This document shows positions 21,704-35,110 of a DNA stretch of 64,000 nt, in pieces. The position numbers and the translations under genes were made by a program. Each line of letters starts with the position of its first letter. Within the stretch, counting starts at the first letter, position 1. Source of the stretch: Celoporthe dispersa (lineage: Eukaryota; Ascomycota; Sordariomycetes; Diaporthales; Cryphonectriaceae); contig WAID01000009.1 in NCBI GenBank assembly GCA_016584495.1, forward strand, positions 372,001 to 436,000, written 5' to 3'. Under the pieces are notes generated by a model. That model did not search any database. It had not been told where the DNA came from and was given only the letters and a program-made list of their open reading frames with translations.

Positions 21704-24700
21704 ATGGCCGGAGTTCAGAAGGGCCTAGAGGCTGCCTTCTACCTCTACCCCTGTGGTCTCTTTGTAACATTGTTTGTATCGCAGTCCATCTACTACTACC
21801 GCGAGCGTGTGGGAAAGGGCACGTCTGCGTCCCTCCCGAACAGCGAAAAGGACGCCGAGGGCATCCGTCGCTTCTACAACAGACCGATCTGGGTCCTGCA
21901 AGCCCTGCTCTGTGTGCTATACGTATGTCTCAGGGCGCCGGCTGGACCAGAGCGTGCTGGGTGCTGATCATTTCTTCTTGTGTAGCTTCCTAGTATCGTT
22001 CTTGTGGTGCGAGACGCTGCAGCCGGACAGGATGACCAGCAGAGTGCCGGCTTCCCGTTCAGCGCCTATCTGGTAATTGTGCCTTCGCAGCTGGCTGCTG
22101 CTGTTATCACCGAGCTGTTGGGTTAATCAGATTCCAGGCTGCCCATGTTGGCGTTCTGCTGTATTTCCTAGCTGGGCTGCTTCCCAATCCCGACGGGCCA
22201 TGGTCGCCCACCGCCTCAAACTGCCACTCATGGATCGCCGGCATCGTCCTCGAGGCTGTCATCGCAGCCGTGTTCAGGACGGAGCAGCACTCGATCCGTG
22301 TGCCTTCGCACCTGCTGGATAGATTGTTTGGCGTGGGCATCGCCCGGATCTTCCTGCTGCTTGTGATGACACTCTTGCTTGTCCGCAGACATTACGCTCT
22401 GAGGTCGCTCGCATCAGGGTCCACTGCAGATGAGCGCCAGGGCCTTCTCGAGAACGGACAAGGGCCTGTGAGCGGTTATGGTGGCGCTCATGTACATGCT
22501 CATGCGCATGCACATGGGCAGGCTGCAGGCCCGCCGGCAGCAAAGCCTGGGGACATGAACAAGAGCTGGTTCGACTACTTTGCCGGGTTTCGAGTCCTGT
22601 TCCCCTACCTTTGGTGAGCGCATTGATCCCCGACATGACAAATCCGGCAGCCTGCTGATGACCGCTGCCTTCACCAGGCCCAAGGATTCGCACCTATACC
22701 AGGCCATCGTGCTTCTCTGTGTCATCCTCCTGATCGGCCAGCGCATAGTCAACATCATGGTTCCGCTACAGCTGGGGGTGCTGGTTGATTCTCTAGGATA
22801 CGGCCGTATACCATACAAGGAGATCATCCTGTATGTCGTCTACAGGGCTCTCCAGGGCAACTCGGGTGCTCTCGGTGCTGCTCGATCTGTGCTCTGGATC
22901 CCGGTCTCCCAGTCCCTCTTCCGACGGTTATCCTGCGCAGCCTTCGAGCACGTCCTAGGTCTCTCCTTGGACTTCCACCTGAGCAAGAAGATAGGCGAGG
23001 TAACCAGCGCGCTGAGCCGTGGTGCCGCGATGAACACGTTCCTGGAGAACTTTGTTTTCCAGGTGTTCCCGATGATCTTCGACATCTTCGTGGCCGGCGT
23101 GCTCTTCTTCGTCAAGTACGATGCCTTCTACACCATCATCGTCTTCTTCATCATGTGGTCCTACATCTTCTTGACCATCTACATGGCCAAGTGGCGTGGC
23201 AGACAGCGGCGGGACATGGCGATGAAGAGCCGAGAGATGGATGCCGTCAAGACGGATGCGATCATGGCATACGAAACGGTGCAGCACAACTGTGCCGTCG
23301 TGCCTGAGACGGTGCGCTTCCAGAGCCAGGTCGTCGCCTACCAGAAGGCGGAGCGGCTCGTGATGTGGTCTCTGAACGCCCTGAACCTGACTCAGAGCTC
23401 CATCTTCTCCCTCGGGACCGCGCTGCTGGTCGCTGTGTCTGCGTATAAGATCTCGATCGGCAAGCAGACCGTCCCAGAGTTTGTCAGCCTCATTGTGTAT
23501 TTCACGCAGCTTCAAGGGCCACTTAATTTCTTTGGGACATATTACACGATGCTGCAGAACAACTTGATCGAGGCTGAGCGTATGCTCGATCTGGTGAGTT
23601 TTGTGTCGACGCAAGTGCTGTTTTGGGGACCAGCTGGCTAACGGCACCACAGTTCAAAGAGACGTCTGGGGTTGTAGAGAAGCCGGATGCCGTCAAGCTT
23701 CCGGATCCGAAGGGCGAGGTCGAGTTTAAGAATGTCCAGTTCTCGTACCAAGGCAAAGCCAAGGATCCCGCCATCGATGGCATCAGCTTCAAGGTCCCGC
23801 CAGGAACCAAGACCGCCATCGTGGGCGAGTCTGGCAGGTTAGTCCACAAGCTGGTTATCTGGGGTGGATGCGGACTAACCACATGATATGACAGCGGCAA
23901 GTCTACATGCCTAAAGCTTCTCTTCCGGTTCTACGACGTCAGCGACGGCTCGATCACGGTCGATGGCCACGACCTGAGAGACCTCAAGCTCGACAGCCTG
24001 CGCAGGAGCATCGGTGTTGTGCCTCAGGACACTGTCCTCTTCAATGCCACCATCATGTACAACCTGCTATATGCCAAGCCCAATGCCTCTGCAGCCGACG
24101 TCTATGAGTCCTGCAGAGCTGCGAACATTCACGATCGGATTTTGTCCTTCCCAGATGGATATGAGACAAAGGTTGGAGAGCGTGGCTTGAAGCTGTCTGG
24201 TGGTGAGCGCCAGCGGTACGTTCTAATTTCACCCTTCTCCCCACCCCTTTTTCCTTTTTTCCTTTTTTTTTTTTGGGGGGGGGGATTTTCTTTCTCCCCC
24301 CCCCTTTTTTTTCTTTTTTTCTTTCTCTCTTCTCTTTCCAAACTGTCCCAGGAAACAGTGACTAGAAAGGAGGAAGAAGGAAACGCATGCACATGACCGG
24401 TCCCCAAAAAGCCTTCAGGTCAGCCAAGCGGACCTTTGTGCGCTGACATAATATACAATTTCGATAGATCGCCATCGCTCGGGCCATCCTCAAGGACTCG
24501 CGCATCCTACTCCTCGACGAAGCCACCGCCTCGCTTGACTCTCACACCGAGAAGCAGATCCAGGATGCACTAGAGCGAGTGACCTCGGGCCGAACCACAG
24601 TCACCATTGCGTAAGCCCAATCCTTGCTACTACTCTACCACCCCCACTCCCTAGACATTGTTTCATCTAGTGTCGTTGCTAATCATATGCCTGTCGCGCG

Positions 24701-24901
24701 CACAGCCATCGGCTGTCCACCATCACGAACTCTGACCAGATCGTGGTGCTGCACAAGGGTAAGATTGTTGAGCGCGGTACGCACTCCGAGCTTCTCGCCA
24801 TGAGAGGTAGCTATCATGCCATGTGGGAGAAGCAGACCACCGCAGAGAGGGAAAAGAAGGAGCAAGACAAGGAGGGAGACCCACAGACTGAGGTTGAGTG
24901 A
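21704..24901 (+). CDS. Half ABC transporter, HMT1/ABCB6 type, one frameshift
   Basis: Half-size ABCB exporter with an extra N-terminal TMD0, as in fission yeast Hmt1 (vacuolar heavy-metal/phytochelatin-related transport). Exons are 21704-21922, 21986-22072, 22138-22613, 22678-23593, 23653-23837, 23895-24215, 24468-24610 and 24706-24901. The order is TMD0 (about 1-230), a linker with HVHAHAHAHGQ, the six-TM domain and the NBD. The Walker A motif GESGSGKST is split by an intron. The signature is LSGGERQR, Walker B is RILLLDEATASLD and the H-loop is IAHRLST. The exon 6/7 junction is one base short: QR must join IAIAR, so a G is probably missing beside 24215. With it the protein is 847 aa. A polypyrimidine and G-rich tract fills intron 6. 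Confidence 0.88.
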
Positions 24902-25575
24902 GGGACCCCAAGCTCTTCCGACCCGGCATCGAGAGGTGTAAGCATGGGGGTGCGACGGTGTTATCAAGTGGTATTGCCCATTCGAAATGTGATAGAGTCA
25001 AATTGGATAGATCGAGGTTGCCCTGCTATTGTTTCGTTTTGCTCCACATGCCCTCGATCTGCGCATGAAATTGAAAAAAGAAAAAAAAAAAGCACGCAAG
25101 ACTCTCGTGGGTATCAAACCGCCCCCCCCCTCCTCCACCACCCTGCATCAAATGAGATGCCACGCCTCCAAAACAAATCCAAAAGAAGAAGGAAAAAAGA
25201 AAAAACTGACTGGCGCGCTGGCTATAATTCCCGATATACACAAACAATCCCAGCACCGCTTGTTGCCGCAGCACGCCCCGCCCAAAATGCCGACCGTGAT
25301 CGCGCATGACGCGTCCTGAACCGAGATGGCTGAAAGAGAGAAAGAGGAAAAAGAAAGGGGAGACCCTAGATATATGTACATGAAACTAATGCCCTGAAGG
25401 CATCAACGGCTTGGCTGCCCGACCTGTCCACTGGGAGCCACGGTGTTAGCAGAGATCGTCGGCGCTCAGGCCGTTCCTTGGACGAGACGGGCCAAGGCAG
25501 TGTGATGTACGTACCGAGCTGCACGAGGAATGCATGCCAGAGCACTCCCGCGCACGGAGCCGCTACGGGCCCGCC
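24902..25575. other. Convergent intergenic
   Basis: 3' ends face each other. A-rich runs lie near 25077-25092. No gene is seen. Confidence 0.45.
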
Positions 25576-26040
25576 TCACAGGATGTCCTTCCATATCCTG
25601 GGCCGCAGGTACCTCAGGAACCTCTCCGTCTCCTCCTGGATGCCCGGCAGCGCCGCCCAGTTCTCGACCAGCATGGCCAGCTCCTCCCGCGCGACGGTGT
25701 CCTCAGACGCGCCCTCGGCGAGCTGCCGCAGCAGGACGGTCTCGACCAGCAGCTCGAAGTTGGCCTGCTCGCCCGTCTCGGGCCACAGCAGCGCGGCCGT
25801 CTCGCGGAAGTTCTCCCTGGCGGCGTTGCTCAGCTGCTTGCGCACCAGCGAGTGCAGGCTGCGGGCGGCCATCTCGTCGTTCTGCACCTCGCCCGTGATG
25901 ATGCGCTGCACGAGCTTGAAGGTGTTCTTGAAGCCGACGGGCCAGTACATGGGGCACTGCAGGTCCTCGACCATCGGGCTGCTAGGCTCGGACGACATGT
26001 CGGATGTCTGGGAGGAGGTCTCTTCGATGAGGGGCTCCAT
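25576..26040 (-). CDS. Unrecognised 154-aa helical protein
   Basis: Single-exon gene on the minus strand, with the ATG at 26040 and stop at 25576. GC-rich third positions make it look coding. The N-terminus is acidic and Ser-rich (EETSSQTSDMSSEPSSP). The remainder is predicted helical with amphipathic spacing (TGEVQNDEMAARSLHSLVRK, ELAMLVENWAALPGIQEETE) and ends RPRIWKDIL. No signal peptide or TM helix is seen. I do not recognise the family and offer no function. Its 5' side faces a 2.4 kb non-coding region, and its 3' end faces the ABC transporter. Confidence 0.65.
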   Translation of the reverse strand: MEPLIEETSSQTSDMSSEPSSPMVEDLQCPMYWPVGFKNTFKLVQRIITGEVQNDEMAARSLHSLVRKQLSNAARENFRETAALLWPETGEQANFELLVETVLLRQLAEGASEDTVAREELAMLVENWAALPGIQEETERFLRYLRPRIWKDIL

Positions 26041-28472
26041 TTTTTTTCTTCTTCGGGGGGGCGGTGTTCTCTGGGGAACGGTTTTTATGTTTGGTATTTA
26101 TTGTGGCTGACGAATCTGGATCGATCCCGGTGTGTGTGTAAGTGTGTGTGTGTGTGTGTGGAGGGCGTGGCAGGCTTGGCTTGGAATTGATTTTTTTGTG
26201 AAAAGGGAGATGTGACTTCTAGTGTCCAGCAAAGAAATCCTGTTGATGTATTATTATGGTTTTCTGCACTATGAAGAGCCTAGTAAAGGGCATATATCGC
26301 CACCCTGTGATTAGAGTGCCAAAAGGGGGGGGGGGTTGCATAAATGTCCGGTCGAACCAGATTCTAGCGGGGCTCATCATAATTAAGTGAGCCCACTGGG
26401 GTTTGCTGACCACAAGGAGCATCTATTGGGTCACTTTGGCCGGACCCCTTGCTGGATTGAGGTTGAAATCGAAGGTGGAGGAGTTACGGAGTTTTTAATA
26501 TGGGTCCATTCTCTTGTGAGATTTCTAAATTACTTAGCTCGGAAATAACCCCAGGGCTGGTCCCAGGTCTCCTTTTTATGATCAATCACGATCTGCAGCA
26601 GTCCCCCGAAGGATTTTGGCTGCCTCCGTGCTTACACAATACGTCCGCGACCGGCATAGACCATGAGAGAGACATGGCTATTTTCGTTACAAGAGCCCTC
26701 ACACTTGGTTCCTCCTATCAGCCGTGGAAAATTACTTACAATGTGTCGGGCCTCCAAGGTGCTGACTTGACGCTATCTCCAATGTCTGCGGCGACATCGT
26801 CGGCGTGGGCCCCGGGCCGTCGTCAACGGGTTTTCGCTTCGGGCGACAGGGGTTTCGGTGGTATTTGATTCACAATCCGTTTCCAGGCTTCTCGTATCTG
26901 GGTAAAATGTGGGCGCCAAGTCCGTCCCCGACAAGCCAGTTCGGTCGACAGGCCGTGGTTTGGAAGGATGGGACAGGCGTTGCACTGACTGCACTTCACG
27001 ATCAGCGCATGTGTGCCCGCGTCGCATGCAGAGAGAGATAGTTAGGGCCTGGCCCGCGTGGCGATGAGCTCGAGGATCTGTTTCCCTGCTGACGTGCTAC
27101 GGTGCGGGGTGCTCCAGAGTGCAACGCAACAGTCCATATCTGACACCGAGCGGGTATAGCAGCAAAGGCATTAAATATTTTCCCACCGCATCGAAGGATT
27201 GGGATGGGGACGCGATTGATGCTGGACGAGCAGGACTGACGTCTCTCTGCTCCCTATTGCATATGCAGTTGAATCCTGTGCTGTGCGTGAACTGATCAGT
27301 GGCCGGAGGTGACTAATAATTACGCAGTGCGACGCTGGGTGAGCTGCCTTCCAGTGTAGGAGTCTTAGAAGGCTGAAGTCAGCACGAGACTCATAACAAA
27401 CGCATCTACTATTGCACATAATTAGATGAAGGATTGCAGACTAGAGAGAATGCCCCGATGCATGCTCAAGTGTATTCTTCCCACCCTAAACCTGCATTAG
27501 TCAATCCCAGCTCACTTCCTACGTCTGTTTCTTGTTGCTCGTTGTCGTTGTCGTTATCAAATAGGCTGAACCCCCAACCCCACCCCTCTGCCACTGCTGG
27601 AGATTATCATCTTGTATTATAGCTCTGTCGGTTCGATAGTTGCTGTTGCAGAGGTCAAATGGGCTCCATGTCTCCCATCTAAGTAGGTGCTTCGAGCATC
27701 TCATAGGCTCATTACTTATGCTCCTAGTGTCTCAATCTTCTCATCCTCTTCTGATTTCTTCAACATGAATTGTCCCCACACCCAAGAATTTCCCCTCTGA
27801 CCGTTCATGATACCACGGCAGCTATCAACTTGCTACTAATCCCGCTTAATCATGGTACTGTAATCCTAGGGTATTGCGGATTCTCCTAGTCATCTGTCAT
27901 CTCTTAGAGAGTTTTCCTGGGAGAAGCTGTTCAGAGCCCTAGGCAAGAGATGTCTTCCATCTTAGCAAGTAATACTAAGAAGCAAGTGATTACGACAGGG
28001 GCTGGGCAAACCCTCCTTCCTCATCGCTCAATGGCCTGACCCTATCGGCCATTTCATTAATGGCAATTGCGAGAGGGAGAGCTCAAGTACTTCGATGATT
28101 GGGGTGGAAGTTGAGGTAGTCAAGTTGGGCGAAAAGTCGCGTCCGCCTCTAGACAAGGCCTGACCATTTGTTGGCCCATCTACGAACAAGCCGCTCGCTT
28201 CCAGACTACAGTGCTCTTAAAGAAAATGAAGAAAATCGCATTCCCTGAACGGAGCCCGTGTTTATGTTCCAAGTTTAGCAGGCCACACAGCTGGACTAAC
28301 ATGAGGGCTCAGAAGGTCTCGTCTATGACATCACTGGTGCCGCCTTATGAGCTACTTCACCACCCTCCCTCAGCTAAAGAACCAACATCGCTTGATGTCT
28401 CTTCTACCTTAACGCTGGGGCGTGCTCCGCAAACCACACTGCCACACGCATCGCGCTTAGCCCATACACACC
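26041..28472. other. Intergenic, 2.4 kb
   Basis: Divergent promoters for the 154-aa protein and the DUF2237 gene. It contains a GT microsatellite (about 26130-26160) and a G9 run near 26325. No supported gene is seen. Confidence 0.4.
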
Positions 28473-29003
28473 ATGTCTGCCTTGAGTCTCAACGGTAAGC
28501 TGCTCAACCTTCCAAGCCATCCAATTTTCCCATCTCTGTGGCCTGTGAACGGCACAGACATCCGCCTCGATACTAACACGCTCAGTCTTCCGTCAGCCAC
28601 TCAAGCTGTTCTCGACCCAGCCCATGACCGGCTTCTACCGCGATGGCTACTGTCGGACCGGGGCCATGGACCACGGCAACCACGCCGTGGCTGGCGTTGT
28701 TAGCGATGAGTTCTCGACTTCTCCGCCTCCCAGGGCAATGACCTCCGAACTGTCGGGCTGAGGGGCGGCTGCAAGTGGTGTCTGTGTACGGCCCGGTGGC
28801 TCGAGGCCTTCCGAGCGTTTGAAGATGGCACGATCTCCAGAAACGCGGTCCCGAGGGTCGATCTCGACGCCACGGAGGAGAGCGCCTTGCAGAGGATTGA
28901 CTTGCAGGCCCTGAGGGGCTTCGCGGTGGAGAGGGAGGGGCAGCGTCAGCAGGTCAACGGTGTTAACGGGGTGAACGGCATCAGCGGGGATCATACGCAT
29001 TGA
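28473..29003 (+). CDS. DUF2237 family protein, one frameshift
   Basis: Small cytosolic-type protein of unknown function (DUF2237), found from bacteria to fungi. Exon 1 (28473-28494) encodes MSALSLN. Exon 2 (28586-29003) reads FSTQPMTGFYRDGYCRTG, a conserved start block, then after the break QGNDLRTVGLRGGCKWCLC and ARWLEAF, the Cys-containing family signature. Near 28711-28715 one base is missing: GAGTTCTCGACTTC should read EFLDF as in homologues. As sequenced, translation would stop about 15 codons later. The corrected protein is 146 aa with a Gly/Asn/Val-rich tail. It is either a recent null allele or an assembly error. Confidence 0.85.
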
Positions 29004-31583
29004 AGATGCCCTTGCGTCTCACAAAAGGCAGAGGCCTCTGGGGAGAACAGTGGGCTACCCGAGCCAAAAGTCCGTCTCTGTACCTTTTCCTTGACGTACT
29101 GTTTTAAATCTGATTGTTCAACACTAGTGATTCTCATTGCTGCATGATTCTCGCGATTTGTCCGAAGTCAGCCACATGCCTCGATCGATCTGACGTGCAG
29201 CCTGCGCAGCTCCTTTCGCAGGTGGCAACGCGGCGGAGGATCCACAGCGAGCTGGAGCGTGGCTCGGAGGGGTTAAGTTTATAATCTGGCTGATGAGGTA
29301 TGAGCTGGTTATGTCGCTAAAGGAGCAGTTCCTCTTCCCGTGTGCCTAGTTTCGGTGCTTACTTACCTGGGCCGCTGTCGATTGCATACTTATTGGCACT
29401 CTAGGTGGTCTGCCGGCACGGCTCCACCAGACTAACCAATGTTCAGCTCAATGTGCTGTTGGAGTACCTGGGCAGGCAGCTCGAGCAAACGGTACTGTCG
29501 AGAGAACGGCCCAGAACACCCTGACCCTTGGTATCAGCCTGCAAGGCTGAAGTCACTGACGCCCCGGGGTAGATGAACTCATGCAATGCAACCTCAGCAC
29601 TTCGAACAGCTGGTCCGGGCCCGGCGCGTGCCGTTCTGGGGCGGCCTGCCATTATGGTGTGAAGGTCTGGGTCTATATGCAGATCTTGCTGGGCACCGTG
29701 GGTACAAGTGCAAGGGCGTGTGCGTATTCACACCGACGCCTTACTGAGAGGAGAGTATGCTCGCGTGCCCAGGACGGCAGTCGATGCTGCAGGTTCGAGC
29801 TGGGACCTGTCAATCGTTCTGATGTGGCGTTTTGACGTGAACGTCCACATGATCACACACTCTGAAGATCTAATAAAAGATGGGGATGTACTTGGAAGTG
29901 TCTCTCTCTCTATCTCTCTCTCTCTCTCCGGGATAAGCAGGTAGGCAATCCTGCGAGAGCTGGCAGACTGGCATACTAATGTAGAGAGGTGGCTTATTAG
30001 CCAGGACCCCGAGCAGACATGACCTGCACTTACGTGCTCCCCTCCTCCCAACGCTCCAAAACAGTCAAACGTTGCATACACGAAAGAATTCTCACCTACC
30101 CCGTGCTATTAGGTGATAGAGGTTCCTGCAGTGTCCCTGGCCACCTGAGAAACACTTTTTCCGCCGAGAGAAACAACGAGCCAGCAGTGCGTAGACGACA
30201 CTCTTTTAGACAACTGCTCATTTCATGACCAAGCAACTCTACGCGAGAATACCTGATTGACGGCATTATTCTCAAGAATAACTGCTAAAATTTTGCATAA
30301 GCCACAGTTGCAATTCAGTACGAAAAGGGTTCTAGCCTTGGAAGAAACCTGGATAACTCCGTACGATTGTGACGCGAGGTGTGCCGAACGCAACAATATT
30401 CAATTTTTGCGTGCCCTCGTGAGCCACCACGATAACTCACCAGTTATTGGTTTGTGTTGCATCCGCCCTTGAGTGTGACAACTTTGCGGCTCGCATGCTA
30501 ATGTCACCTGGCTTTCCTTTCTAGGATAGGGGAGTATGCACATGCTCATTAGCCACAACCACCAAAAGGAGACCAAGCGACCCCCAGCACTAATACTGGG
30601 CGCAAGACATGTGACCTGCCCTTTTCGACAACCGGCTATCCTCGATTTTCGTTTCTATTCTTTTTCAATTAATTCAATCTCGCCGATGGACCAGCTTTTT
30701 TCTCATTTTGGTTTTTTTTCCCCCGGTGCCCCCGCCACCCTTTCAGCTGTATGCAAGAAGCAGTCAGTGAAGGGGCGTCTTGGGTGGTGGGATCCATGCG
30801 CCCTTGGTCTGGACTGAATATCCGTCCACTCAGGATCCATCACCGGGCCACGTTGTAGCCTCAACCGTGGGCACGAATCCCACACAGGTGACTACATGCC
30901 TGCAACTAAGAAATGTGCTCGGACCATCACGTTCACCGAGACTATCACGAAGCTGCAGGAATCGACCGACAGCCTACGTCCTTGATTTTTTTTCATCTCC
31001 TATTTTTCTCCCTCCTTCTCTTCTTCTTTCAATACTCCCACCTCGGCAGCCGGCACGATAATCTGGGGCCATTTCGTCCCCCTCCAATGCCCTTGCGGTT
31101 GGTAGCATCGTGTCCCACGACGTTGCAGCTGAGGGCCCATTTCCCCACAGACCTGGCTCGGATGTTCCTGGTCATGAAGATGGCCCGAGGGATCGTCTGC
31201 CTAGTAGCTATTATAGCGCTTGTGGGAGCGGGTGTTCTGCGAGGAGGTCATCGTCTGGGCGATGATGTATAAATACGCCATAGATGGTCCACAGTGCCAA
31301 GGTAAGAAGAGGAGGCCAGCGACCCCAAGGAACGAGTTTCTAGGAGTGGTCGATTTATTCAAATCTACTATTATTATTAGGCCTCGGCCTGAGCATCTCT
31401 ACCTAGTCACGGGCTGTGTACAGAGCCAGCCTGTCCCTTCTGAAAGTGTGGTGTCTGTGTATTGCCTTTCTGGACTCGTGATAACCTCTGGTTGCGACTG
31501 TTATCACTCCTTAGCATCGCTGCTATCTCTGCTCCTATTAGCATTATATTACACCCTCACCCTCCCCCCTGCTCTACAGCACC
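29004..31583. other. Intergenic, 2.6 kb
   Basis: Upstream region of the GH92 gene. It contains a (TC)n tract at 29900-29928 and a TATAAATA-like motif at about 31266-31273. No gene is recognised. Confidence 0.4.
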
Positions 31584-34364
31584 ATGGCTCACCTCAGGGC
31601 CGCCCTGTTTGTAGCAGTACTGACGGCCAGAAGTGGTAGCATGGCCGCTGCTGCTGTCGACCTGACTACCTACGTGTCTCCCAGCGTGAGTAACTACTTA
31701 CCTTGCATGTCCGGCCCTTCTCCACCAGGAAACAAAGCTGACCGAAACAACAGACTGGTGAGGCTGGCGGCGGCAACACGTTCCCAGGAGCAACCTGGCC
31801 CCTTGGTGTGGTGAAGCTGGGGCCAGACCTGTACGATGGTTCAGATGCCTACTCTGGCTACGATGTACGTCAGCTTCTGATACCAGCGTACTATCACGAT
31901 GTTCTTTCTTTGGACGAGATTTTGTGTCTTGAGGGAAAGACGTATCTGTTATCTGCGAAGAGAGCGAGACACAGAAATGTTTGAACGACCTCTCTAACAT
32001 GACAATACAACTTTCAAAGGACGACGGCAACTTCACAGGCTTCAGCATGCTTCACGAGAGCGGAACAGGCGGCGCACCAAAGTACGGTGTGGTGTCGCAG
32101 ATGCCCGTGCTGGGCAACATCGCCAACCCCCTGGCAGACCACAACGACACGAGGGCCCAGGCTGATGTGGCCGAGGTCGGCTACTACGAGGCGTTCCTGG
32201 GCTCTGGCATTACTGTCGAGCTGAGCAGCACGGAGAGGGCCGGGTTCTACCGGTACACCTTTCCCGAGACGAACCAGACCAAGAACATTATTGTGGATGT
32301 CTCTCACGTCCTGTCTAGCTACCGGGGCCTGGGACTGCAGCAGTCGTACCTCGGCGGTAACATCGAGGTTGTTGATGGAAACTCGAGCGAGGGCCACTAC
32401 CAAGGCTATGGCTCCTACAACAACGTACGAAGCAAAGCAATACCCCTTTGGAGATGATTTTCAAACACAGCTGACCACATGAATGCTTCTCAACAGGGCT
32501 GGAACCGCGCACCACTGTGGACCGTCTATTTCTGTGGCTACTTTGACACGGCCCCTTCGACATATGCCACATTCCTGGGCAACGGCAACACCAACGACAC
32601 GCTGGTCGCGTATCCCGCAGGAGACGAGGTGACCTCGACCTCGCGCCTGGGCGTCCTGTACACCTTCGACGCCACCAGCGTGACATCGAGGGTGGGCGTC
32701 TCGTTCATCTCGACGGAGCAGGCGTGTTCCAACGTCAACGCGCAGATCCCCGCGGGCACGGCGCTCGAGACGCTCACGGAGCAGACCAAGGACGCCTGGA
32801 ACGGCCAGGTCCTGTCCAAGATCACCACCACGGACACCAACACGACCAACCTGGAGCTGCTGTACACTTCGCTATATCATATGAACATTATCCCTACCAA
32901 CAAGACAGGCGAGAACCCGCTGTGGGAGTCTTCTGAGCCGTACTATGATGACATCTTTACGCTCTGGGATCTGGTGAGTGTGGTTTTTGGCACTGTGCAC
33001 CCTTGCACCCTCTTCACTCCCACAAATTTTCTGTCCCTCCTGACGGGCTTCTTTTCAGTTCCGCTGCGGCACCGCCCTCTTCCACATCATCAACCCAGAA
33101 TCCTACGAAGAATACATCCGCTCCCTGATCGATGTCTGGCGCCACGTAGGTTTCATGCCCGACGCCCGCTCCTCCTTCTGGAACGGGGCCACCCAGGGCG
33201 GCTCCAACTGTGACAACATCCTGGCCGACGCCTACGTCAAGGGCGTCCGCGGGGACATCGACTGGGAGGATGGCCTGTCCGCCATGCTGACCGACGCCGA
33301 GGTCGTCCCGCCCAACAACGACGACCCGCGCGACCCTTCTGGCTCGACTGCCGAGGGCCGCGGTGCCCTGCCTGACTGGCTCGAGTATGGGTATATCACG
33401 CCTAATTTTGGTCGTTCTGTGAGCCGCGCCGTCGAGTACTCAGTCAACGACTTCGCCGTGTACCAGGTCGCCAGCGGGCTCGGGCTCGACAACGCCACGA
33501 CGTACCTGAACCGCAGCCGCAACTGGAGGAACCACTGGAACCCAGACGTCGAGTCTCTAGGCTTCTACGGCTTCGTCATGCCGCGCAACACGAGCGGGTT
33601 TATTGCGAATGACCCTCTCAGCTGCGGCGGGTGCTACTGGGCCGACTACTGTGAGTGAAATCCAGCTTACCACCGCCTCCGCCTTGGAGCCGGCGCAGCG
33701 CTGACCGGGCTGCCAGACTACGAGGCCCTCCCGTGGGAGTACTCCTGGAACGCCCACCACGACATCGACACCCTGATGAGCTACGTAGGCGGCCAAGAGA
33801 CCTTCCTCGCCCGCCTCGAGATGATGTTCACCCCCGGCGCCTACCCCTCCGGCTCCTTCGACGAGATGATCTTCAACCCGGGCAACGAGCCCTCCTTCAC
33901 CACCCCTTACCTCTTCAGCTACATCAACCGCCAGGACCTAACCGTCATGTACACCCGCCGCTTCGCCCAGGCCTTCTACAGCCTGGGCCCCGATGGTCTC
34001 CCCTGGCAACTCAGACGCCGGCGCCATGGAGACCTGGCTTCTGTGGGTCATGATTGGTCTGTACCCCATGACAGGCCAGACCACCTTTCTGATCGGCAGC
34101 CCGTGGTTCACCGACCTGACCATCGACCTGGGCACGGGGAATACGCTGCAGATCTCCACGACGGGCGGGTCGGAGGAGAGCTACTATGTGCAGAGCCTCC
34201 AGGTCAACGGGCAGGCGTGGGACCAGACTTGGGTGACGTGGGACGACATCTTTGCTAACGGTGGCACGCTGGACTTTGTTCTTGGGCCGGAGCCTGCCAA
34301 CTGGACTACGGGACCGCCGCCGCCCAGCCCGGCCACTGAGACGGCTACTCAGCGCAGGCGATGA
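31584..34364 (+). CDS. Secreted GH92 alpha-mannosidase, one frameshift
   Basis: Calcium-dependent inverting exo-alpha-mannosidase family GH92, probably trimming alpha-1,2-mannose from N-glycans or mannans outside the cell. Exons are 31584-31685, 31754-31864, 32020-32424, 32497-32973, 33059-33650 and 33717-34364. It has a signal peptide (AHLRAALFVAVLTARSGSMA). Motifs are GGGNTFPGATWPLGVVKLGP, HESGTGGAPKYG, the acid-bearing GNEPSFTTPYLFSY, and the base-bearing GNSDAGAMETW. One extra C in the run at 34000-34003 breaks the frame just before GNSDAG. Removing it gives 777 aa and LGPDGLPGNSDAG. As sequenced, the protein would lose its catalytic Asp motif. Confidence 0.9.
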
Positions 34365-35110
34365 GGTTGGACTTCTGTGATGTATTGGATGGCGCCGTGG
34401 AGTGTTGGGCCAAGATGATGCCCATCGTCTTGCGAAGCAAAACAAGGGGGAAGCGAGGGGAGTCACCTTTGTCTATATCGAACCATCTACCGTATAATTA
34501 ATCTCGCTGTTTATTATGCACTTGATGGAATTAATGTCCCCAGGATTGTAGAGACCGCTTATATGACCTTCTCTCTGTGTGGGTCTCCAAGCTCGAGAGA
34601 CTCACACCTCTGCCTGTGTTCTCAAGACCCAACTCTCGTTCTGACATCTCTCAAGCTCGGGGTTTTGGGGAGAAAGGTCAAGAGCCCAATCAACAGGGAG
34701 TCGATTCCAAGTTTGATGTTCCACAAAAGTGTCTTCGAATCAAGCATTTCGTAGTCCTTCCTGTTCCCCAATAAGTACCACTCGTTTTTTCCCAACCTTC
34801 CTTGGTACGTGGGTATGAATATTTGCTGTCCAGTTCCATGCCCGTCAATGACCTCGTGGGTATCAGACCAGTCCATCATCCTTTCCGCCCACCCATGCGC
34901 GAAGAAACCCTGCTGCGAAACATCTCAGTCCGTTGCATCCCCCCTGGAGCGGTGAGTATGACCACCGTGCCCAAAAACCGTTGTGTGCACTATTAAGTAC
35001 AAAAGTATGTACATTTTCCCAATTCGATTCCTCATCGCGCATGGTGAACCAACCAGCCAAACAACCAAGTCCCATAATGTCTAATCCTGTGACCGTTTCA
35101 CCTTCGTCCC
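34365..35110. other. Convergent intergenic
   Basis: 3' flanks of GH92 and EDC4. An 85-codon minus-strand reading (34622-34879) exists but has no support. Confidence 0.4.

Noticed and set aside
3413..34003. Programmed +1 frameshifting as the cause of the frame breaks
   Set aside because: Sites share no slippery heptamer or stop context, and some breaks are deletions rather than insertions. Homopolymer error or mutation fits better.
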